From Arthrobacter psychrochitiniphilus (GTDB taxonomy: Bacteria > Actinomycetota > Actinomycetes > Actinomycetales > Micrococcaceae), in NCBI RefSeq assembly GCF_003185915.1, contig NZ_QHLZ01000016.1, positions 1 to 62,082 of the forward strand: a DNA stretch of 62,082 bases, written 5' to 3'. The position numbers and the translations under genes were made by a program. Shown here piece after piece: positions 26,552-34,722 of the stretch. The notes beneath the pieces were generated by a model, which saw only the letters and a program-made list of their open reading frames with translations, had not been told where the DNA came from and ran no database searches. Every line of letters begins with the position of its first letter. Positions within the stretch are counted from its first letter, which is position 1.

Positions 26552-28108
26552 ATGGCAGTGGAAGTGTTGGACGGTCCGCAAGATTCGTTGGCTGTGGTTC
26601 AGTCGTGGTGGCGACGTATTGTGGCCCGAGTAGGAACACCTTTCCGCGGAGAACTTCGCGCGGTGAGCATACTGGCGTTCCTTGCTACACTCACGTATTC
26701 AACGTTGTCGATGCTCCGCTACAGCACTTTCCGCTCTTCCGGGTATGACCTGGGCATTTTCGATCAGGTGGTGCGGCAGTATTCGGCATTCATGGGCCCC
26801 TACAGTGAGATCAAGGGCCTGACCTACAACATTCTCGGCGATCACTTCCACCCCATCATCGCCATCCTGGGCCCCTTGTATTGGCTCTGGAATGACCCAC
26901 GCATGCTCGGCATAGCACTGGCCGTCTTAGTGGCCTCGTCGATCTATCCCGTGTATTTGTTTTGCCGGGCCAGGCTGGGGCCTTGGGCTTCTCTTGCAGT
27001 ATCGGCCGGGTACGTGTTCTGGTGGCCGATCCAGTCCCTAGTGAACTTTGACTTCCACGAGATAGCGTTCGGCGTCCCGCTGATGGCCTGGATCATCCTT
27101 GCCCTGGATCGAAACCGGTACATAGCCGTGGGTGTGCTCTCCGTCATCCTTCTCGGGGTGCGGGAAGACATGGGGTTCATGGTCATGGCCATCGCCCTGA
27201 TCATAGCCCTGCGTCGCCGATGGAAGCTTGCCCTGGCACTGTTGGCGACCGGGGCAGCGGGCTACCTTTTCACTACCGGACGATTCATCCCTCACTTCAA
27301 CAAGTCCGGCAGCTTTGGATACTGGGAATACACAACCTTGGGGCCCACCATGGGATCGGCGATAGCGTTCATGGCGGCCCACCCGCTCAAGACCGCGGCC
27401 ATCCTGTTCGATAACGGCACCAAGCAGTTCCTCTGGGCTGCCTTGTTCTTTCCTTTGTGGTTACTTCCGTTGGCATCCCCGTACGTACTGCTCGCGGCCC
27501 CCATCCTCGCCAGCCGGCTCCTCAGTGACCGGCCGGGGACCTGGTCCACGGCGTTCCAATACAACGCCATCCTCGCCCCGATCCTGGTCCTAGCCGCCGT
27601 GGATGTCCTCTCGAAACTCGTGAAACGGTTTCCTCGCATTCAGGCAGCAAAAGTGTGGGCGCCGGCCGCCTTCACCATGTCCGTCGCGGTTGGTATCGCC
27701 TTCATCCCTGGGCTCTTTCCCATCCATAACCTGGTAACGGGCAAAACCTGGGAACACACCGCACACATGGCAGCCCAACAACGAGTGGTCAACATGATCC
27801 CCTCAGGCGTCTGCGTGGAAGCCGACGACAGGCTCGTCCCACACCTGACCAACCGGACCAATGTGGGGCTGCTCGGCCGGCAGGTGGACTACGCCAACTG
27901 GGCCGTCATCGACTTCGCCCAGACCGACACCGGGGGCGGCGGCGATGGCAACTTCACCCCATTCGACGCCCTACGGTTCAAGGAAAACTACGGATTCCGG
28001 ATCGTCCACCAAGATGACGGCATCGTGCTCCTCTATCGCCCCTACCTACCCGACCGAGACGCACCTGAACTGTGCTCATCGCCCTACCAGTCAGGACGCA
28101 ACGAATGA
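26552..28108 (+). CDS. DUF2079 multi-pass membrane protein
   Basis: 518 aa with about ten to eleven membrane helices. The N-terminal motif SGYDLGIFDQVVRQYS followed by GDHFHPI is diagnostic of DUF2079, a family with a glycosyltransferase-C-like fold (mannosyltransferase relatives) of unknown substrate. Conserved acidic residues sit in the first extracellular loop as in GT-C enzymes. ATG 26552 has AAGGGGAA upstream. Its stop overlaps the ATG of the lipoprotein gene by ATGA, so the two form one operon. Confidence 0.85.
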   Translation: MAVEVLDGPQDSLAVVQSWWRRIVARVGTPFRGELRAVSILAFLATLTYSTLSMLRYSTFRSSGYDLGIFDQVVRQYSAFMGPYSEIKGLTYNILGDHFHPIIAILGPLYWLWNDPRMLGIALAVLVASSIYPVYLFCRARLGPWASLAVSAGYVFWWPIQSLVNFDFHEIAFGVPLMAWIILALDRNRYIAVGVLSVILLGVREDMGFMVMAIALIIALRRRWKLALALLATGAAGYLFTTGRFIPHFNKSGSFGYWEYTTLGPTMGSAIAFMAAHPLKTAAILFDNGTKQFLWAALFFPLWLLPLASPYVLLAAPILASRLLSDRPGTWSTAFQYNAILAPILVLAAVDVLSKLVKRFPRIQAAKVWAPAAFTMSVAVGIAFIPGLFPIHNLVTGKTWEHTAHMAAQQRVVNMIPSGVCVEADDRLVPHLTNRTNVGLLGRQVDYANWAVIDFAQTDTGGGGDGNFTPFDALRFKENYGFRIVHQDDGIVLLYRPYLPDRDAPELCSSPYQSGRNE

Positions 28109-28842
28109 CGGTCCGCACATGTGTGGTTCATCCCCGGTCACGACGCGCCCGGGCGGTGCGCATGCTGGCAGCAATCGCCGTCGCCCTCACCTTGCTGACC
28201 GGCTGCGCCACGCAAAAACTCACGCCGTTGAACGTCTCCGGCGTACAACGACTCACCACGGCGGAACGCTTTTCCGTGACAACCAACGGCATCTACCATG
28301 GCTGGTGGGATGAAAAGCCATTGCCCGGCCAACCCACAAATCTTGCTATTTTCAGCACGAGCACGAACACAGTCATCCAACGCGTGGGCAACCCACCGAA
28401 ACTTACTAAAGCGAACCTTGAATTCTTGAGAAGCAGCAAATGGGCCGCCAACGTCATCCTCGTGCTCGACCCGGCACGCAACCGAATCCTTGAAAGCTTC
28501 GCCGTTGATCCCGCCGGCAACCCCACCTGCGACTCGGTCGAGCAGACAACGATCAATGGCTACATCGGCTGGTGGAACAGCACGCCCGAAGACGGCGACG
28601 TCACCGGGCTACCCAACGAAACAGTCCAAATCAACACCAGAACCAACACAGTCATAGACGGGTTCAACCGCACCACAAAGAGCACCCACATCAAGTACAC
28701 GGTCCCCCCGGATCCGGCCTGGCCCAAGAATTCAATCATCATCATCGACACCGCCACCAACAAAGTCACGTACAGCTTCCCCGTGGAAGCCGACGGAACC
28801 CCCAGTTCAATGAAATCGCACGGCAACGGTTGCACACCATAG
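28105..28842 (+). CDS. Two-domain lipoprotein (tandem WW-type repeat)
   Basis: 245 aa, start overlapping the DUF2079 stop (ATGA). Lipobox LLTG-C gives a membrane-anchored exported protein. The mature part has two copies of one domain of about 90 residues. Copy 1 has YHGWWDEKP, STSTNTVIQRV and ILVLDPARNRILESF; copy 2 has YIGWWNSTP, NTRTNTVIDGF and IIIIDTATNKVTYSF. The second copy is closely related to the lipoprotein at 12011-12421. Coupling to DUF2079 suggests the two act together at the cell surface. Confidence 0.8.
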   Translation: MTVRTCVVHPRSRRARAVRMLAAIAVALTLLTGCATQKLTPLNVSGVQRLTTAERFSVTTNGIYHGWWDEKPLPGQPTNLAIFSTSTNTVIQRVGNPPKLTKANLEFLRSSKWAANVILVLDPARNRILESFAVDPAGNPTCDSVEQTTINGYIGWWNSTPEDGDVTGLPNETVQINTRTNTVIDGFNRTTKSTHIKYTVPPDPAWPKNSIIIIDTATNKVTYSFPVEADGTPSSMKSHGNGCTP

Positions 28843-28863
28843 TCACTTACCCGACCACATATC

Positions 28864-28996
28864 CTTCCCGCAGAGGGTTCCGCAGCGGACAGCCCAACAG
28901 ATCCCAAAACTACTGTTGCCTCCGGTGATCCGGCCGGCCTCTGATCGACCGGCTTGCGGGACAACTTTAAACGTATGTGTGAAACACGCCTTACGG
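28864..28996 (+). repeat. Array repeat, long form, diverged middle
   Basis: TTCCCGCAGAGGGTTCC, core 28877-28881, GGGTTCC...CAGCCC stem. The middle is unlike other long forms, but the end ACCGGCTTGCGGGAC (28948-28962) and CGCCTTACGG (28987-28996) are kept. From here to the sigma factor (29279) I see no gene. Confidence 0.85.
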
Positions 28997-29278
28997 TCAT
29001 GGATGGCATTTTAGTTGCCATCGAGGTGTCCTCCCACGGGTACGGACGACTGCTCAGCTAAGTACTGAGTTTGTGCCGACGGAGATGATGACAGTGGTTA
29101 GGAATCTTGGGAATGGCCTCTTTGCTAGGGTTGAAGCGCGACCGGGGCTAGTGCGCTTTCGTCCCAGCGCCCACCCACCTAATATCGATTCGGCGGCCTG
29201 TCCATCCGTTTCCTAGACATATTCTGAAGGTTTCCATTTCTCCGTGAACTATTTTCCTCCCAACGGGCAATAGATAGT

Positions 29279-29866
29279 GTGACTACAGACGCCGACATCA
29301 TTCGCAGATCCCGTGAGAGCCCTCAGGCCTTCACCGAGCTCTACGACAAATACGCACGCATGATCCACAGGTACGCCGCCCGCCGCGCCGGTGAATCGGC
29401 AGCCGAAGACGTTATGGCCGAAACCTTCCTCGTCGCCTTTGAACGGCGGGACTCCTTCGACCAAGCAAGGAACGATGCCAGGCCCTGGCTATTTGGCATC
29501 GCAACGAACCTGCTGCGCAAGCATCACAGGACCGAGGCAAAAATGCTGAAGGTCTTGGCGAAGTCTTCGGGCCGTGATTCCTATGCGGACAGCACTGACA
29601 GGATTGCCGAGCGGCTGGACGCTGCGGTAGCCGCCTCGGCCATGGCCGGTGCGCTGCGCGCACTCTCTGCAGCTGATAGGGAATGCATCCTTCTCTTCGC
29701 CTGGGCGGAGCTGAGCTATGAGGGCATTGCCGAGGCAACCAAGGTGCCGATCGGCACTGTGAGGTCACGACTCAACCGGGCCCGCCGCATCCTAAAGGAC
29801 GCCGCCGGCCCTTTCCGAAACGACACCGAGGAGGCAGAGCATGGACGAGCTCAAGCTACTGCGTGA
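29279..29866 (+). CDS. ECF-type RNA polymerase sigma factor
   Basis: 195 aa, GTG start. Region 2 runs about residues 12-80 (FTELYDKYARMIHRYAARRA, then RPWLFGIATNLLRKHHR), region 4 about 120-175 with the helix-turn-helix SYEGIAEATKVPIGTVRSRLN. It directs RNA polymerase to its own promoter set. It overlaps the next gene by 26 bp; that partner is a membrane-anchored CU044_5270-type protein and could serve as its anti-sigma or output, a common actinobacterial pairing. No zinc-binding anti-sigma motif is present. Confidence 0.9.
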   Translation: MTTDADIIRRSRESPQAFTELYDKYARMIHRYAARRAGESAAEDVMAETFLVAFERRDSFDQARNDARPWLFGIATNLLRKHHRTEAKMLKVLAKSSGRDSYADSTDRIAERLDAAVAASAMAGALRALSAADRECILLFAWAELSYEGIAEATKVPIGTVRSRLNRARRILKDAAGPFRNDTEEAEHGRAQATA

Positions 29867-30875
29867 AATGCGTAACGACATTCCAATCGTCAAGGATTCA
29901 GTGATCGACAGCGGCCGTCATCAGCTGCTCCATCGCATCGCCCCTGGGGGTGTCAAGAAAAGCAAACGCCGTCCCCGGAAGGCCTTGCGCATCACCCTAA
30001 TGACAACAGCAACGCTCGGACTTGTCACGGCTCTGGTGGGTGGGAACGTGATTGGTTTGGCAGGCTGGCGGGGAGCTGCCAGCGCCGAGGCAGCCGAAGT
30101 TCTGAACAACGCGGCGTCTATGTCCATCAAAACTGTGGATCCCGTTGTGGGACCGGGCCAGTATTTGAAGATCGACAGTACCAATCTGTGGATGAGTACC
30201 TACGGTGTGCAGGATGCCTCGGGGAGCGTCGGTTCCAACACCACAGTTGAATGGCTTGATACCGAAAAGATGTCCTTCTACGTGCCCGCAGACCGCGACC
30301 AGGAATGGGTCTGGGACCGCTCGGGTCGCGTACCTACCACATTCTTTAGCGCGCAGGCCAAGGAAACTGCCTTGGAGCAAGCGAAGGACATCGGTGACAC
30401 CTCCGAGCACCTCAGGGCAGCCAACGGCGCCTTTTACGGGTCGCCCAGCACTTTTCCCACTGAAAAGGAACTGGCCGGATACTCCAGGGACCCGCGCATG
30501 CTGCTCAACGGCATCTATCTAAAGACCCTTGGTGCCGGCCAGTCCCTTGACGGTGAAGCACTAGTCTGGATTGCTGACCTGCTACGCACGGGCCTAGTAC
30601 CTGCCGATTTACGTGCGGCACTTTACCAGGCCGCAGCACTCATTCCAGGGGTTTCCGTCACCGACAACCAAGCCACATTGGACGGCCAAAGCGGGGTGGC
30701 AATCGGCCGGGTTGAAGGCGCATCAAACATTCGCCAAGACGTCATCATAGACCCTGCCACGGGCCAGTTAATTGGAGAACGACAGGTCGCTCTTGAAGCC
30801 ATGGGCTCGGTACCGGCCGGGGCAACGATCGGCTGGACAACCATCCGCACCACCGTGGTTAACTCCTTGCCCTAA
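29841..30875 (+). CDS. CU044_5270-family membrane-anchored protein
   Basis: 344 aa. A basic cytoplasmic N-terminus of about 55 residues (KKSKRRPRKALR) precedes one membrane helix (about 53-75, LMTTATLGLVTALVGGNVIG), then a large external domain with YLKIDSTNLW, ending in the family pattern DPATGQLIGERQVAL. This is the arrangement of CU044_5270 proteins, which regularly follow ECF sigma genes. They are presumed to sense a surface signal and hold the sigma factor; this is inference. A strong hairpin follows. Confidence 0.8.
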   Translation: MDELKLLREMRNDIPIVKDSVIDSGRHQLLHRIAPGGVKKSKRRPRKALRITLMTTATLGLVTALVGGNVIGLAGWRGAASAEAAEVLNNAASMSIKTVDPVVGPGQYLKIDSTNLWMSTYGVQDASGSVGSNTTVEWLDTEKMSFYVPADRDQEWVWDRSGRVPTTFFSAQAKETALEQAKDIGDTSEHLRAANGAFYGSPSTFPTEKELAGYSRDPRMLLNGIYLKTLGAGQSLDGEALVWIADLLRTGLVPADLRAALYQAAALIPGVSVTDNQATLDGQSGVAIGRVEGASNIRQDVIIDPATGQLIGERQVALEAMGSVPAGATIGWTTIRTTVVNSLP

Positions 30876-30909
30876 GCAGCGTTTGCCAACGCGGTACACA
30901 AAAAACTTG

Positions 30910-30951
30910 CCTGTGCGAGTGGTTCAACGAACGGGACCACTCGCACAGGCA
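30910..30951 (+). terminator. Terminator hairpin of the sigma operon
   Basis: GCCTGTGCGAGTGGT (30910-30924) pairs perfectly with ACCACTCGCACAGGC (30937-30951), 15 bp with a 12-nt loop, about 35 bp after the operon's last stop. No long T-run follows. Confidence 0.75.
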
Positions 30952-31011
30952 GACACCTCTCTAGCCTTTTCCTGCATCCGGTAGCAAGGCGACATTCAGC
31001 AAAGTCTCCAT

Positions 31012-31045
31012 GACCCGTATAAGGTTCCTCCGGCGGGCGGTGATT
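31012..31045 (+). repeat. Array repeat, short form
   Basis: GACCCGTATAAGGTTCCTCC, core 31024-31028, followed by GGCGGGCGG. Confidence 0.75.
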
Positions 31046-31170
31046 GGCGAAGCGACCATCCACAAGCTGTAAGGACTGGGCCCTTGTGTGCGTCAGAAAC
31101 GTTAGCCCCAGTTGCCAGGCAATGCGGCCCGGCCCCTGTCAGCGAAGTGTGCTAGCTTGTAGTTATCAGA

Positions 31171-31212
31171 CATCGCCCCCCTCTGAGCCTCGGCTCAAGG
31201 GGGCGATTTTCA
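31171..31212 (+). ncRNA. Structured leader or small RNA ahead of the Abi gene
   Basis: ATCGCCCCC (31172-31180) pairs with GGGGGCGAT (31199-31207), enclosing GAGCC/GGCTC, and is followed by TTTT: an intrinsic-terminator shape ending 24 nt before the abi start. A promoter-like TAGTTAT lies just upstream (31160-31166). AbiF-type genes are known to be preceded by a small structured RNA; this could be one, or a leader terminator controlling abi. Confidence 0.5.
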
Positions 31213-31233
31213 TTGGGCGACAAGCGGTGATGC

Positions 31234-32256
31234 GTGGAGTATACAAAGGAATTCAAGGAACGCGACGAGCTACTTCGACAACTCGAAGCCGACGGACTCG
31301 CCATTCCTGACCGAGTCGAGGCACTTAATTTCCTGACCCGCGTAGGGTACTTCCGTTCCGGGGCATACCGATACGTCTTTCGACAGTTGCTCCCATCCGA
31401 CAAGGTGAACGAGCGCCTGCGGCAGTACCGCCAAGACCAGTACATCCCCGGCGCGAGTATCGAGCACGTGATGCAGCTGGAGGCATTCGACTTCAAGTTG
31501 TCGCGGGTCTGTTTGGAGGGGCTTCTGGACTTCGAGGTTCGGCTGAGGGCTGCAATCGCCCACACCCTGGCAGCAAAGGACGTCGCCGCCCATTCGCTTA
31601 TCCGTTGTCTCGACGCAGACGCCTGCGGGAAACCCAGCGGCGAGCAGACCAAATTCGATGCATGGATGGAAACATGCCGGGAGGCGGTGCGGTCCGGTTC
31701 AGAAGACGAGGACTTCATCGCGCATCATTTGCTGAAGTATCCGAATCAGCCAATGCCGATTTGGGCCCTGACTGAAGTGCTGAGCTTCGGAAAATTCCCA
31801 TACTTGTTCGAGCTGATGCAGACACCAGGTGCTCGTGAGGTGGCACGTATGTTCGGATTCGCACACCCGCGTCCATTCGGAGCCGTGCTCCGCATGATGG
31901 TCGATTTCCGCAACACATGTGCCCACGGCTCCCGTCTGTACAATCGAGCCTTCAAACGGTCGCTCTCAATCCGAGCGCACGAAACTGTGGGCACCTCACT
32001 TGCGCACTTGATCGCGCCGGATTTCACGGCCACACCCAAGCCGAACCAAAGGCTGTACATTTACGCAGCTACGCTTGCGTTCATGCTCATGTCTCATTCA
32101 AGCGGATCGGGCTGGAATATGACTTTCAAGACTCAAGTCAAAAAGCTCAACGTCGAGCTCGAGGCACCAGACGGGTCCATGCTCGTCTCCCCGGAGGTGG
32201 GCATGGGATTCCCTCGGAACTGGCTGGACCTGGACCTCTGGCAACCAAGGCGCTAA
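31234..32256 (+). CDS. Abi_2 (AbiD/AbiF-type) HEPN protein
   Basis: 340 aa, GTG start. The N-terminal Abi_2 signature LNFLTRVGYFRSGAYRY is at about 31-47; the HEPN catalytic pattern R-x4-H is R226-N-T-C-A-H231 followed by GSRLYNR. Abi_2 proteins abort phage infection, probably by cutting RNA, and are related to the HEPN nucleases of Cas13. It is preceded by a terminator-shaped structured RNA, as known for AbiF. Sole gene between repeats 31012 and 32382. Confidence 0.88.
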   Translation: MEYTKEFKERDELLRQLEADGLAIPDRVEALNFLTRVGYFRSGAYRYVFRQLLPSDKVNERLRQYRQDQYIPGASIEHVMQLEAFDFKLSRVCLEGLLDFEVRLRAAIAHTLAAKDVAAHSLIRCLDADACGKPSGEQTKFDAWMETCREAVRSGSEDEDFIAHHLLKYPNQPMPIWALTEVLSFGKFPYLFELMQTPGAREVARMFGFAHPRPFGAVLRMMVDFRNTCAHGSRLYNRAFKRSLSIRAHETVGTSLAHLIAPDFTATPKPNQRLYIYAATLAFMLMSHSSGSGWNMTFKTQVKKLNVELEAPDGSMLVSPEVGMGFPRNWLDLDLWQPRR

Positions 32257-32381
32257 TAATCGTGCCGGCTGACAGCCACCGCCGTACGGTCCCAGCCGGC
32301 CTGCTGTTTGCGCATGTTCATGGGGCCAACCGGCAGTGCTCATGCCCGTATGAAGGCCGCTAAAAAAAGCCTCACCCGGAT

Positions 32382-32412
32382 GCCCCGGAAAGGGTTCCGG
32401 TTGCGGACTATC
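32382..32412 (+). repeat. Array repeat, short form
   Basis: GCCCCGGAAAGGGTTCCGGT, core 32394-32398, TTCCG...CGGA stem. Confidence 0.75.
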
Positions 32413-32456
32413 GAGGCTAAACCGTGGCTTGCAGTCAGCATGTCACTACGGACTTG

Positions 32457-32687
32457 CTATTGACGAACTCGAAACCCCAAAACTGAACGATTGCGGCCGC
32501 TTGCTTCGCTATCCCATGGACCACGCGTGGACAGGACTACGAGAGCAAACCCGAGCAGGATAAACCAGATGTACCCCCACGAGCCCGACGTCAGGATTCG
32601 GAGAATTCCAGCCATGGCGACGAAACTACCAAGGGAAAAGAGAAAGCGTGTCATTTTCCAGCTGAACATTCCGTGGTTGGATCGCAT
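32457..32687 (-). CDS. Small hypothetical membrane protein
   Basis: 76 aa, or 70 from the internal ATG 32669. Two hydrophobic stretches (FLFSLGSFVAMAGIL and YIWFILLGFALVVLS) and a basic, Arg-rich tail. Neither start has a strong ribosome site. Not recognised. Sole gene between repeats 32382 and 32767, 385 bp apart. Confidence 0.5.
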   Translation of the reverse strand: MRSNHGMFSWKMTRFLFSLGSFVAMAGILRILTSGSWGYIWFILLGFALVVLSTRGPWDSEASGRNRSVLGFRVRQ

Positions 32688-32766
32688 CCAACAACACTAC
32701 GCGAGCAGAACATACAACGCAGTCCACCACCCAATTACAGAATGCCTCGGTTTGGCGTGACTCGCT

Positions 32767-32798
32767 GTCCCGCTCAAGGTTCCCCTGCGGGTGGACTC
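32767..32798 (+). repeat. Array repeat, short form
   Basis: GTCCCGCTCAAGGTTCC, core 32779-32783, then CCTGCGGGTGG. Confidence 0.85.
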
Positions 32799-32886
32799 TT
32801 GGAGGCTTGCTCCAACCAGGCTGTGGTCCAGTGGTTAGGCATCTGAGAGAGGCGCTACCGTTGGATGTTTTCTTTTCCCAAGATCC

Positions 32887-33228
32887 CTACTTGGTCTCGT
32901 TGGGATGCTTGGTATGGACCTGCTCCAGATAGACCACCGGGCCCTCGACGTAGAACCATATACGAGCATCGCCCTTGGGCGTTGGCTTGTGCTGCCATCG
33001 CTCATGGGTGGAGCCATTACGGGTGACGGCGCCGTGTTCACCACGCAAGTGATAATTGGTCGGTGTAACAGCCAGAGGTGTCCTCGTCAGAAAATCCCAA
33101 GCATCGGCCAAGGGGCCCCTGATCGTGGCCTTTAGATTCATCCAGCCACGCTGGGCTTGGGTAGAGGCGAAGCGAATCTCGTATTCAGACTTCTTTGTTG
33201 GCCGCTCGACTTTCAGGTTCTTGGCCAT
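32887..33228 (-). CDS. Probable type II toxin, RelE/HigB-like
   Basis: 113 aa. It begins with a Lys-rich lead (KNLKVERPTKKSEYEIRFAS) and ends with IWFYVEGPVVYLEQVHTKHP, a RelE-superfamily-like C-terminal strand pair with a terminal His. The central GWMNLKATIRGPLADAWDFL fits the helical part. It follows the antitoxin-like gene at 33232 by three bases in the same operon. Assignment rests on gene pairing and fold pattern, not on an exact family match. Confidence 0.7.
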   Translation of the reverse strand: MAKNLKVERPTKKSEYEIRFASTQAQRGWMNLKATIRGPLADAWDFLTRTPLAVTPTNYHLRGEHGAVTRNGSTHERWQHKPTPKGDARIWFYVEGPVVYLEQVHTKHPNETK

Positions 33229-33231
33229 CCC

Positions 33232-33687
33232 TTAGGGGCGCTCAACCACTACGGAATCATCGAGCCACTCCACGGGCTCCTGGCCGAGGCCAGCGGCGAT
33301 AGCCGTCGCCGTTTCGCGCCAAGCTGTGAGTTCAGCAATGGCCAGGTGCGGCTGGTTGGTGGCGAACGAAGCGCGTGCGGCGGACAAAATATCATTGGCA
33401 CAGGCCTGCTGATCGGCCGGGCTCAGCGCCAGCATCCAAGGGAACCTGTCGATCATGCGAGTTACTAGAGGTCCATCCGTGCTCGTTGAAACCGCAACAA
33501 GCTGGGCTGCCAGCTCCAGCAGATTAGTGCGTGCTCGATCTGCACTGCCGGACATGAGCACCAGAGATTCACCGTCACGACGAGTGACCTCAACAGGATG
33601 ATCTGCCGCAGCCGCGAAGACCTCAGCGGAAGAGCGGCTCAATTCAGAAGACTGAAACGTGGTTCGGGAACGGGTGCGTGTGTTCAT
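33232..33687 (-). CDS. Phd-like antitoxin with C-terminal extension
   Basis: 151 aa. The first 50 residues (RTTFQSSELSRSSAEVFAAA, then HPVEVTRRDGESLVLMSG) are a Phd/prevent-host-death DNA-binding fold. The C-terminal 90 residues are helical and longer than in ordinary Phd proteins. It heads a two-gene operon with the RelE-like gene and probably both neutralises that toxin and represses transcription. Both genes oppose the direction of the repeats and lie between 32767 and 33753. Confidence 0.75.
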   Translation of the reverse strand: MNTRTRSRTTFQSSELSRSSAEVFAAAADHPVEVTRRDGESLVLMSGSADRARTNLLELAAQLVAVSTSTDGPLVTRMIDRFPWMLALSPADQQACANDILSAARASFATNQPHLAIAELTAWRETATAIAAGLGQEPVEWLDDSVVVERP

Positions 33688-33752
33688 GCTTCGAGTCTAG
33701 TTCAGAACGTATTCAGAAGTCCATTGGATTCTTGATCCTTGAGTCTTAGGCA

Positions 33753-33890
33753 GTCCCGCCGGAGGTTCCCCAGTGAAACAAGAGCAACTCGGACCGCTCA
33801 AAGTCGCTGTCCTGGTTTCAGTGAACCATTTGCCGACCGGCTTGCGGGACACTTTGACTGCGTCTATACGGAATACCCCTTACGGCACGG
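33753..33890 (+). repeat. Array repeat, long form, diverged middle
   Basis: GTCCCGCCGGAGGTTCC 33753-33769. The middle differs from the consensus, but the end GACCGGCTTGCGGGAC (33835-33850) is exact. TTGCGG (33842-33847) and TATACG (33865-33870) are 17 nt apart. Its 3' half belongs to the duplicated unit. Confidence 0.88.
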
Positions 33891-33981
33891 CTAGAGCCGC
33901 AATCGTGGGGAACGTCATCGCGCCCGAGACAGCCACGGTAGCTCCGAGGAAACCGCGGCGTGCGATTTCAGGGCTTGTCAT
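33880..33981 (-). CDS. 33-aa ORF with Tat-like leader
   Basis: ATG 33981 overlaps the stop of the preceding reading frame (ATGA), suggesting coupling. The product is essentially a twin-arginine-type signal: IARRGFLGATVAVSGAM and then a hydrophobic end. It stops with TAA inside the conserved CCCCTTACGG tail of the repeat. It may be a small peptide or a Tat protein truncated by the repeat. Copy 1 (11305-11391) has lost its start. Confidence 0.4.
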   Translation of the reverse strand: MTSPEIARRGFLGATVAVSGAMTFPTIAALAVP

Positions 33982-34325
33982 GAGCTTGCCTTTCTTGTCG
34001 GCTCTTGTCGGCGTCTTTTCTCATATTTAACTTCCGAGACGACTAACGCACAGATAAATGCGCCTGTGAGAACCAAAAAAATCACCAGGGCGGGGTTAAC
34101 CCAAACCGGGATCATGTCATAGCCAGCGTTGCATTTGTCATGTAGAGGAAAGAATCGGGATGGCTCTTTCTAGTTCTGCGCTCGATAGTCTTCGTCAAGC
34201 AACTGACCTGCCTTAGCGCAGGTCTTGTCAATGTCCTTACCTGAGGCAATAGCCCCGATGAAGTACGTTACAAGGAAGGCAAGGAAGGAGAGGAAGGAAA
34301 GTCCAAGCCAACCTCTCTGTGTCAT
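33978..34325 (-). pseudogene. Small membrane protein, nonsense copy of the 11392 gene
   Basis: Starts at ATG 34325 and is closely similar to the protein at 11392-11739, with the same two membrane helices and loop (FFPLHDKCNAGYDMIPVW). Codon 52 is TAG (34172-34170) where the other copy has TGG (RAQN-stop-KEP against SQNWQEP). The frame after the stop stays open to TGA at 33978 and the protein sequence stays conserved, so the nonsense mutation looks recent. Confidence 0.75.
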
Positions 34326-34473
34326 TCGTTGCAATTCAGATCATTCCCTCGTTAGTCACGGCGCGTGCACGCATGACGGCCGAGGTGGGTTGCTGGCTGG
34401 ATTCCATCAGACAATTCTTTCAGTATGTGAAAGTTAGATCGTCCAACCAAGGGATGATTCCATCAATCGTGAT

Positions 34474-34501
34474 GACCGCAGCGGGTTCCCCTACGGGCTC
34501 A
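34474..34501 (+). repeat. Array repeat, short form
   Basis: GACCGCAGCGGGTTCCCCTA, core 34485-34489, closing the second copy of the duplicated unit. After it, GTCGCTTTCTGAAAGCGAC (34531-34549) matches the hairpin following the 46043 copy. Confidence 0.8.
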
Positions 34502-34643
34502 GAGCTACCAAGCTAACGACTTCTGATAGTCGTGCCGTCGCTTTCTGAAAGCGACAGCTGCATAGCCAACGGTCAATATGACCAGCTGCGATCCTGAATT
34601 GCAAAGGTGCTGAGGTCAACGGCATTCGCCAGACACCGGAATT

Positions 34644-34688
34644 GATGCGAATATTCATATCATTGGTTATGATGTGAATATTCGTATC
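34644..34688. promoter_or_regulatory. Two HipB-type operators
   Basis: GATGCGAATATTCATATC (34644-34661) and GATGTGAATATTCGTATC (34671-34688) are near-palindromes of each other and of themselves, 27 bp apart, directly upstream of hipB. Tandem palindromes bound by HipB dimers are the known mode of hip operon repression. Confidence 0.7.
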
Positions 34689-34722
34689 ACAGCATCGTCT
34701 GTGTCAATGGGGAAGGCTCAAA

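Noticed and set aside
34170..34172. Recoded amber codon (TAG read as Trp)
   Set aside because: TAG replaces Trp in two genes, but TAA also replaces Gln in two transposases and no suppressor tRNA is seen. Simple nonsense mutations explain all four.
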